Shown: positions 55,201-64,000 of the stretch, one piece after another
Layout of the letters: every line of letters begins with the position of its first letter
How positions within the stretch are numbered: position 1 is the stretch's first letter
Source: Bombus terrestris
Lineage: Eukaryota > Arthropoda > Insecta > Hymenoptera > Apidae
Direction: 5' to 3'
NCBI RefSeq assembly: GCF_910591885.1
Contig: NW_025963652.1
Coordinates: 62,001 to 126,000 of the forward strand
Length of the DNA: 64,000 bases
The notes under the pieces: model-generated
The model's database searches: none
Told to the model about the DNA's origin: nothing
Seen by the model: only the letters and a program-made list of their open reading frames with translations
Made by a program: the position numbers and the translations under genes

Positions 55201-58200
55201 TCCCACGTTGTCCCACGTTGTCCCACGTTGTCCCACGGTGTCCAACGATGTCCAACGGTGTCCAACGGTGTCCCACGGTGTCCAACGGTGTCCCACGTTG
55301 TCCCACGTTGTCCCACGTTGTCCCACGTTGTCCCACGTTGTCCCACGATGTCCCACGTTGTCCCACGTTGTCCCACGTTGTCCCACGTTGTCCCACGGTG
55401 TCCCACGTTGTCCCACGTTGTCCCACGTTGTCCCACGTTGTCCCACGGTGTCCAACGGTGTCCAACGATGTCCCACGTTGTCCCACGTTGTCCCACGTTG
55501 TCCCACGTTGTCCCACGATGTCCCACGTTGTCCCACGTTGTCCCACGTTGTCCCACGTTGTCCCACGTTGTCCCACGTTGTCCCACGTTGTCCCACGGTG
55601 TCCAACGATGTCCAACGGTGTCCAGCGATGTCCAACGGTGTCCCACGTTGTCCCACGTTTTCCCACGTTGTCCCACGTTGTCCCACGGTGTCCAACGATG
55701 TCCAACGATGTCCAACGGTGTCCCACGTTGTCCCACGTTGTTCCATGGTTTCCCACGTTGTCCCACGTTGTCCCACGTTGTCCCACGGTGTCCAACTATG
55801 TCCAACGGTGTCCAACGGTGTCCAACGGTGTCCAACGGTGTCCCACGTTGTCCCACGTTGTCCCACGGTGTCCAACGCTGTCCAACGGTGTCCAACGGTG
55901 TCCCACGGTGTCCCACGGTGTCCCACGTTGTCCCACGTTGTCCCACGTTGTCCCACGTTGTCCCACGTTGTCCCACGATGTCCCACGTTGTCCCACGTTG
56001 TCCCACGTTGTCCCACGTTGTCCCACGTTGTCCCACGTTGTCCCACGTTGTCCCACGGTGTCCAACGATGTCCAACGGTGTCCAGCGATGTCCAACGGTG
56101 TCCCACGTTGTCCCACGTTTTCCCACGTTGTCCCACGTTGTCCCACGGTGTCCAACGATGTCCAACGATGTCCAACGGTGTCCCACGTTGTCCCACGTTG
56201 TCCCACGTTGTCCCACGTTGTCCCACGTTGTCCCACGTTGTCCCACGGTGTCCAACGATGTCCAACGGTGTCCAACGGTGTCCCACGGTGTCCAACGGTG
56301 TCCCACGTTGTCCCACGTTGTCCCACGTTGTCCCACGTTGTCCCACGTTGTCCCACGTTGTCCAACGATGTCCAACGGTGTCCCACGTTGTCCCACGTTG
56401 TTCCATGGTTTCCCACGTTGTCCCACGTTGTCCCACGTTGTCCCACGTTGTCCCACGTTGTCCCACGGTGTCCCACGGTGTCCAACGATGTCCAACGGTG
56501 TCCCACGTTGTCCCACGTTGTCCCACGTTGTCCCACGTTGTCCCACGTTGTCCCACGATGTCCCACGTTGTCCCACGTTGTCCCACGTTGTCCCACGTTG
56601 TCCCACGTTGTCCCACGGTGTCCAACGGTGTCCCACGTTGTCCAACGGTGTCCCACGTTGTCCCACGTTGTCCCACGTTGTCCCACGTTGTCCCACGATG
56701 TCCCACGTTGTCCCACGTTATCCCACGTTGTCCCACGTTGTCCCACGTTGTCCCACGTTGTCCCACGTTGTCCCACGTTGTCCCACGTTGTCCCACGTTG
56801 TCCCACGGTGTCCAACGATGTCCAACGGTGTCCAACGGTGTCCCACGGTGTCCAACGGTGTCCCACGTTGTCCCACGTTGTCCCACGTTGTCCCACGTTG
56901 TCCCACGTTGTCCCACGTTGTCCCACGTTGTCCAACGATGTCCAACGGTGTCCCACGTTGTCCCACGTTGTTCCATGGTTTCCCACGTTGTCCCACGTTG
57001 TCCCACGTTGTCCCACGGTGTCCAACGATGTCCAACGGTGTCCAACGGTGTCCAACGGTGTCCCACGTTGTCCCACGTTGTCCCACGGTGTCCAACGATG
57101 TCCCACGTTGTCCCACGTTGTCCCACGTTGTCCCACGTTGTCCCACGTTGTCCCACGTTGTCCCACGATGTCCCACGTTGTCCCACGTTGTCCCACGTTG
57201 TCCCACGTTGTCCCACGTTGTCCCACGTTGTCCCACGTTGTCCCACGTTGTCCCACGTTGTCCCACGTTGTCCCACGTTGTCCCACGTTGTCCCACGTTG
57301 TCCCACGGTGTCCAACGGTGTCCAACGATGTCCCACGTTGTCCCACGTTGTCCCACGTTGTCCCACGATGTCCCACGTTGTCCCACGTTGTCCCACGTTG
57401 TCCCACGTTGTCCCACGTTGTCCCACGTTGTCCCACGTTGTCCCACGTTGTCCCACGTTGTCCCACGTTGTCCCACGTTGTCCCACGGTGTCCAACGATG
57501 TCCAACGGTGTCCAGCGATGTCCAACGGTGTCCCACGTTGTCCCACGTTTTCCCACGTTGTCCCACGTTGTCCCACGGTGTACAACGATGTCCAACGGTG
57601 TCCAACGGTGTCCAACGGTGTCCAACGGTGTCCCACGTTGTCCCACGTTGTCCCACGTTGTCCCACGTTGTCCCACGTTGTCCCACGATGTCCCACGTTG
57701 TCCCACGTTGTCCCACGTTGTCCCACGGTGTCCAACGATGTCCAACGGTGTCCCACGTTGTCCAACGGTGTCCCACGTTGTCCCACGTTGTCCCACGTTG
57801 TCCCACGTTGTCCCACGATGTCCCACGTTGTCCCACGTTGTCCCACGTTGTCCCACGTTGTCCCACGTTGTCCCACGTTGTCCCACGTTGTCCCACGTTG
57901 TCCCACGTTGTCCCACGTTGTCCCACGGTGTCCAACGATGTCCAACGGTGTCCAACGGTGTCCCACGGTGTCCAACGGTGTCCCACGTTGTCCCACGTTG
58001 TCCCACGTTGTCCCACGTTGTCCCACGTTGTCCCACGTTGTCCCACGTTGTCCCACGTTGTCCAACGATGTCCAACGGTGTCCCACGTTGTCCCACGTTG
58101 TTCCATGGTTTCCCACGTTGTCCCACGTTGTCCCACGTTGTCCCACGGTGTCCAACGATGTCCCACGTTGTCCCACGTTGTCCCACGTTGTCCCACGATG

Positions 58201-60540
58201 TCCCACGTTGTCCCACGTTGTCCCACGTTGTCCCACGTTGTCCCACGTTGTCCCACGTTGTCCCACGTTGTCCCACGTTGTCCCACGTTGTCCAACGATG
58301 TCCAACGGTGTCCCACGTTGTCCCACGTTGTCCCACGTTGTCCCACGTTGTCCCACGGTGTCCAACGATGTCCAACGGTGTCCAACGGTGTCCAACGGTG
58401 TCCAACGGTGTCCCACGTTGTCCCACGTTGTCCCACGTTGTCCCACGTTGTCCCACGGTGTCCAACGATGTCCAACGGTGTCCAACGGTGTCCCACGGTG
58501 TCCAACGGTGTCCCACGTTGTCCCACGTTGTCCCACGTTGTCCCACGTTGTCCCACGTTGTCCCACGTTGTCCCACGTTGTCCCACGTTGTCCCACGTTG
58601 TCCAACGATGTCCAACGGTGTCCCACGTTGTCCCACGTTGTTCCATGGTTTCCCACGTTGTCCCACGTTGTCCCACGTTGTCCCACGGTGTCCAACGATG
58701 TCCAACGGTGTCCAACGGTGTCCAACGGTGTCCAACGGTGTCCCACGTTGTCCCACGTTGTCCCACGTTGTCCCACGGTGTCCAACGATGTCCAACGGTG
58801 TCCCACGTTGTCCCACGTTGTCCCACGTTGTCCCACGTTGTCCCACGTTGTCCCACGATGTCCCACGTTGTCCCACGTTGTCCCACGTTGTCCCACGTTG
58901 TCCCACGTTGTCCCACGTTGTCCCACGTTGTCCCACGTTGTCCCACGTTGTCCCACGTTGTCCCACGTTGTCCCACGTTGTCCCACGTTGTCCCACGTTG
59001 TCCCACGGTGTCCAACGGTGTCCAACGATGTCCCACGTTGTCCCACGTTGTCCCACGTTGTCCCACGTTGTCCCACGATGTCCCACGTTGTCCCACGTTG
59101 TCCCACGTTGTCCCACGTTGTCCCACGTTGTCCCACGTTGTCCCACGTTGTCCCACGTTGTCCCACGTTGTCCCACGTTGTCCCACGTTGTCCCACGGTG
59201 TCCAACGATGTCCAACGGTGTCCAGCGATGTCCAACGGTGTCCCACGTTGTCCCACGTTTTCCCACGTTGTCCCACGTTGTCCCACGGTGTCCAACGATG
59301 TCCAACGATGTCCAACGGTGTCCCACGTTGTCCCACGTTGTTCCATGGTTTCCCACGTTGTCCCACGTTGTCCCACGTTGTCCCACGGTGTCCAACGATG
59401 TCCAACGGTGTCCAACGGTGTCCAACGGTGTCCCACGTTGTCCAACGGTGTCCCACGTTGTCCCACGTTGTCCCACGTTGTCCCACGTTGTCCCACGATG
59501 TCCCACGTTGTCCCACGTTGTCCCACGTTGTCCCACGGTGTCCAACGGTGTCCCACGTTGTCCCACGATGTCCCACGTTGTCCCACGTTGTCCCACGTTG
59601 TCCCACGTTGTCCCACGTTGTCCCACGTTGTCCCACGTTGTCCCACGTTGTCCCACGTTGTCCCACGTTGTCCCACGTTGTCCCACGTTGTCCCACGTTG
59701 TCCCACGTTGTCCCACGTTGTCCCACGGTGTCCAACGGTGTCCAACGATGTCCCACGTTGTCCCACGTTGTCCCACGTTGTCCCACGTTGTCCCACGATG
59801 TCCAACGATGTCCAACGGTGTCCCACGTTGTCCCACGTTGTTCCATGGTTTCCCACGTTGTCCCACGTTGTCCCACGTTGTCCCACGGTGTACAACGATG
59901 TCCAACGGTGTCCAACGGTGTCCAACGGTGTCCAACGGTGTCCCGCGTTGTCCCACGTTGTCCCACGTTGTCCCACGTTGTCCCACGTTGTCCCACGATG
60001 TCCCACGTTGTCCCACGTTGTCCCACGTTGTCCCACGGTGTCCAACGATGTCCAACGGTGTCCCACGTTGTCCAACGGTGTCCCTCGTTGTCCCACGTTG
60101 TCCCACGTTGTCCCACGTTGTCCCACGTTGTCCCACGTTGTCCCACGTTGTCCCACGTTGTCCCACGTTGTCCCACGTTGTCCCACGTTGTCCCACGTTG
60201 TCCCACGTTGTCCCACGTTGTCCCACGGTGTCCAACGATGTCCAACGGTGTCCAACGGTGTCCCACGGTGTCCAACGGTGTCCCACGTTGTCCCACGTTG
60301 TCCCACGTTGTCCCACGTTGTCCTACGTTGTCCCACGTTGTCCAACGTTGTCCAACGGTGTCCCACGTTGTCCCACGTTGTTCCATGGTTTCCCACGTTG
60401 TCCCACGTTGTCCCACGTTGTCCCACGTTGTCCCACGTTGTCCCACGGTGTCCCACGGTGTCCAACGATGTCCAACGGTGTCCCACGTTGTCCCACGTTG
60501 TCCCACGTTGTCCCACGTTGTCCCACGTTGTCCCACGATG

Positions 60541-62520
60541 TCCCACGTTGTCCCACGTTGTCCCACGTTGTCCCACGTTGTCCCACGTTGTCCAACGATG
60601 TCCAACGGTGTCCCACGTTGTCCCACGTTGTTCCATGGTTTCCCACGTTGTCCCACGTTGTCCCACGTTGTCCCACGTTGTCCCACGTTGTCCCACGGTG
60701 TCCCACGGTGTCCAACGATGTCCAACGGTGTCCCACGTTGTCCCACGTTGTCCCACGTTGTCCCACGTTGTCCGCCGTTGTCCCACGATGTCCCACGTTG
60801 TCCCACGTTGTCCCACGTTGTCCCACGTTGTCCCACGTTGTCCCACGTTGTCCCACGTTGTCCCACGTTGTCCCACGTTGTCCCACGTTGTCCCACGTTG
60901 TCCCACGTTGTCCCACGGTGTCCAACGATGTCCAACGGTGTCCAGCGATGTCCAACGGTGTCCCACGTTGTCCCACGTTGTCCCACGTTGTCCCACGTTG
61001 TCCCACGATGTCCCACGTTGTCCCACGTTGTCCCACGTTGTCCCACGTTGTCCCACGTTGTCCCACGTTGTCCCACGTTGTCCCACGGTGTCCAACGATG
61101 TCCAACGGTGTCCAGCGATGTCCAACGGTGTCCCACGTTGTCCCACGTTTTCCCACGTTGTCCAACGGTGTCCCACGGTGTCCAACGGTGTCCCACGTTG
61201 TCCCACGTTGTCCCACGTTGTCCCACGTTGTCCCACGATGTCCCACGTTGTCCAACGGTGTCCAACGGTGTCCAACGATGTCCAACGATGTCCAACGGTG
61301 TCCCACGATGTCCAACGATGTCCAACGATGTCCAACGGTGTCCCACGTTGTCCCACGTTGTCCCACGTTGTCCCACGTTGTCCCACGTTGTCCCACGTTG
61401 TCCCACGTTGTCCCACGTTGTCCCACGTTGTCCCACGTTGTCCCACGTTGTCCCACGTTGTCCCACGTTGTCCCACGTTGTCCCACGTTGTCCCACGTTG
61501 TCCCACGGTGTCCAACGATGTCCAACGGTGTCCAACGGTGTCCCACGGTGTCCAACGGTGTCCCACGTTGTCCCACGTTGTCCCACGTTGTCCCACGTTG
61601 TCCCACGTTGTCCCACGTTGTCCAACGATGTCCAACGGTGTCCCACGTTGTCCCACGTTGTTCCATGGTTTCCCACGTTGTCCCACGTTGTCCCACGTTG
61701 TCCCACGTTGTCCCACGTTGTCCCACGGTGTCCCACGGTGTCCAACGATGTCCAACGGTGTCCCACGTTGTCCCACGTTGTCCCACGTTGTCCCACGTTG
61801 TCCCACGTTGTCCCACGATGTCCCACGTTGTCCCACGTTGTCCCACGTTGTCCCACGTTGTCCCACGTTGTCCCACGTTGTCCCACGTTGTCCCACGTTG
61901 TCCCACGTTGTCCCACGTTGTCCCACGTTGTCCCACGTTGTCCCACGGTGTCCAACGATGTCCAACGGTGTCCAGCGATGTCCAACGGTGTCCCACGTTG
62001 TCCCACGTTGTCCCACGTTGTCCCACGTTGTCCCACGATGTCCCACGTTGTCCCACGTTGTCCCACGTTGTCCCACGTTGTCCCACGTTGTCCCACGTTG
62101 TCCCACGTTGTCCCACGGTGTCCAACGATGTCCAACGGTGTCCAGCGATGTCCAACGGTGTCCCACGTTGTCCCACGTTTTCCCACGTTGTTCAACGGTG
62201 TCCCACGGTGTCCAACGGTGTCCCACGTTGTCCCACGTTGTCCCACGTTGTCCCACGTTGTCCCACGATGTCCCACGTTGTCCAACGGTGTCCAACGGTG
62301 TCCAACGATGTCCAACGATGTCCAACGGTGTCCCACGATGTCCAACGATGTCCAACGATGTCCAACGGTGTCCCACGTTGTCCCACGTTGTCCCACGTTG
62401 TCCCACGTTGTCCCACGTTGTCCCACGTTGTCCCACGTTGTCCCACGTTGTCCCACGTTGTCCCACGTTGTCCCACGTTGTCCCACGTTGTCCCACGTTG
62501 TCCCACGTTGTCCCACGTTG
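60541..62520 (+). repeat. Tandem segmental duplication, about 1,030-bp offset
   Basis: 60,541-61,500 corresponds to 61,571-62,520, with the offset falling to 1,020 where one consensus unit is missing. Each copy has two GTCCAGCGAT patches, a GTTTTCCC junction and a short block of GTCCAACGAT units. A private TTCAACGG change at 62,192 marks the second copy. Confidence 0.82.
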
Positions 62521-62749
62521 TCCCACGGTGTCCAACGATGTCCAACGGTGTCCAACGGTGTCCCACGGTGTCCAACGGTGTCCCACGTTGTCCCACGTTG
62601 TCCCACGTTGTCCCACGTTGTCCCACGTTGTCCCACGTTGTCCAACGATGTCCAACGGTGTCCCACGTTGTCCCACGTTGTTCCATGGTTTCCCACGTTG
62701 TCCCACGTTGTCCCACGTTGTCCCACGTTGTCCCACGTTGTCCCACGTT

Positions 62750-62938
62750 GTCCCACGGTGTCCCACGGTGTCCAACGATGTCCAACGGTGTCCCACGTTG
62801 TCCACGTTGTCCCACGTTGTCCCACGTTGTCCCACGTTGTCCCACGGTGTCCCACGTTGTCCCACGTTGTCCCACGTTGTCCCACGTTGTCCCACGTTGT
62901 CCCACGTTGTCCCACGTTGTCCCACGTTGTCCCACGTG
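62750..62938 (+). repeat. 189-bp cassette, copy 9
   Basis: This is the only copy beyond 26.5 kb. The 9-mer is at 62,800-62,808 and the E-box unit at 62,929-62,938. The internal GTCCCACGAT of other copies is GTCCCACGGT here (62,839). Confidence 0.9.
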
Positions 62939-64000
62939 GTCCCACGTTGTCCCACGTTGTCCCACGGTGTCCAACGATGTCCAACGGTGTCCCACGTTGT
63001 CCAACGGTGTCCCACGTTGTCCCACGTTGTCCCACGTTGTCCCACGTTGTCCCACGATGTCCCACGTTGTCCCACGTTGTCCCACGTTGTCCCACGTTGT
63101 CCCACGTTGTCCCACGTTGTCCCACGTTGTCCCACGTTGTCCCACGTTGTCCCACGTTGTCCCACGTTGTCCCACGGTGTCCAACGATGTCCAACGGTGT
63201 CCAACGGTGTCCCACGGTGTCCAACGGTGTCCCACGTTGTCCCACGTTGTCCCACGTTGTCCCACGTTGTCCCACGTTGTCCCACGTTGTCCCACGTTGT
63301 CCAACGATGTCCAACGGTGTCCCACGTTGTCCCACGTTGTTCCATGGTTTCCCACGTTGTCCCACGTTGTCCCACGTTGTCCCACGGTGTCCAACGATGT
63401 CCAACTGTGTCCAACGGTGTCCAACGGTGTCCAACGATGTCCAACGGTGTCCCACGTTGTCCCACGTTGTCCCACGTTGTCCCACGTTGTCCCACGTTGT
63501 CCCACGATGTCCCACGTTGTCCCACGTTGTCCTACGTTGTCCCACGTTGTCCCACGTTGTCCCACGTTGTCCCACGTTGTCCCACGTTGTCCCACGTTGT
63601 CCCACGTTGTCCCACGTTGTCCCACGTTGTCCCACGTTGTCCCACGTTGTCCCACGGTGTCCAACGATGTCCAACGGTGTCCAGCGATGTCCAACGGTGT
63701 CCCACGTTGTCCCACGTTGTCCCACGTTGTCCCACGTTGTCCCACGTTGTCCCACGTTGTCCCACGTTGTCCCACGTTGTCCCACGTTGTCCCACGTTGT
63801 CCCACGTTGTCCCACGTTGTCCCACGTTGTCCCACGGTGTCCAACGATGTCCAACGGTGTCCAACGATGTCCCACGTTGTCCCACGTTGTCCCACGTTGT
63901 CCCACGTTGTCCCACGATGTCCCACGTTGTCCCACGTTGTCCCACGTTGTCCCACGTTGTCCCACGTTGTCCCACGTTGTCCCACGTTGTCCCACGTTGT

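Larger units (their letters stand above)
1..64000 (+). repeat. Decameric satellite array, consensus GTCCCACGTT
   Basis: The whole window is head-to-tail copies of a 10-bp unit, about 6,400 of them, with no unique sequence at either end. Variation is concentrated at unit position 5 (C or A), position 9 (T, G or A) and rarely positions 6 and 10; the GTCC start and the central CG are almost invariant. The consensus is 60% G+C, C-rich on the + strand, with one CpG per unit. Variant units come in recurring patches between runs of consensus, giving irregular higher-order repeats rather than one fixed period. Arrays like this are typical of eukaryotic satellite DNA that evolves by unequal exchange; that reading, and a heterochromatic location, are inference. 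I see no coding, RNA or mobile-element signature anywhere, so this entry also covers every stretch not listed separately. Species cannot be assigned. Confidence 0.98.

Noticed and set aside
1..64000. Repetitive structural protein gene (silk, adhesive or surface protein type)
   Set aside because: Such genes repeat in multiples of three with codon-biased variation. Here the period is 10 bp, the frame rotates, both strands are open and single-base deletions are tolerated.
1..64000. CRISPR array
   Set aside because: There are no spacers, repeats abut directly, and the unit is far shorter than a CRISPR repeat.
1..64000. Telomere repeat
   Set aside because: The unit resembles no known telomere motif, has a CpG core, and carries extensive internal variants and an inversion. 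A subtelomeric location cannot be excluded.
1..64000. tRNA, rRNA or other structured RNA genes
   Set aside because: No cloverleaf, conserved rRNA segment or terminator appears. The only strong secondary structures are the palindromes at the inversion junctions.

Overview
The window is one uninterrupted tandem array of a 10-bp unit, consensus GTCCCACGTT on the + strand. It runs from base 1 to base 64,000 and leaves the window on both sides, about 6,400 units in all. I see no gene, RNA gene, transposon, promoter or unique sequence. An array this long and pure points to satellite DNA on a eukaryotic chromosome, probably heterochromatin captured by a long-read assembly. The sequence itself does not identify the species.

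Most units are consensus. They are interrupted by short patches of a few recurring variants: GTCCCACGGT, GTCCAACGAT, GTCCAACGGT, GTCCCACGAT, GTCCAGCGAT, the NcoI-type pair GTTCCATGGT+TTCCCACGTT, and the E-box-type unit GTCCCACGTG. These variants act as a barcode and show irregular higher-order structure: a 189-bp cassette present nine times, a 250-bp variant-only block present seven times, and segmental duplications at offsets of about 1.03, 1.11, 1.44, 2.16, 2.48, 4.35, 5.94 and 8.29 kb, several supported by shared private mutations.

Layout: 1-1,686 is forward array. 1,687-1,826 is a 140-bp segment of exactly 14 units in inverted orientation. 1,827-32,609 is forward array with eight of the nine cassettes in or before it. 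32,610-33,019 is a cluster of about eleven length-changed units. 33,020-64,000 is forward array, richer in kilobase-scale duplications. Outside the cluster the 10-bp register shifts only ten times in 63.6 kb. Nine of those shifts are the same cassette-borne 1-bp deletion and the tenth is a 3-bp deletion at 15,187.

The very long open frames on the minus strand are a by-product of the unit. Ten is 1 modulo 3, so all three frames of a strand read the same rotated decapeptide, and neither consensus decapeptide contains a stop. I annotate no CDS. The most interesting signals are the 14-unit inversion with two long palindromic junctions, the indel cluster (possible assembly patch), the fixed cassette, near-perfect register, retention of one CpG per unit, and G-runs on the minus strand at exactly G3-N7 spacing.
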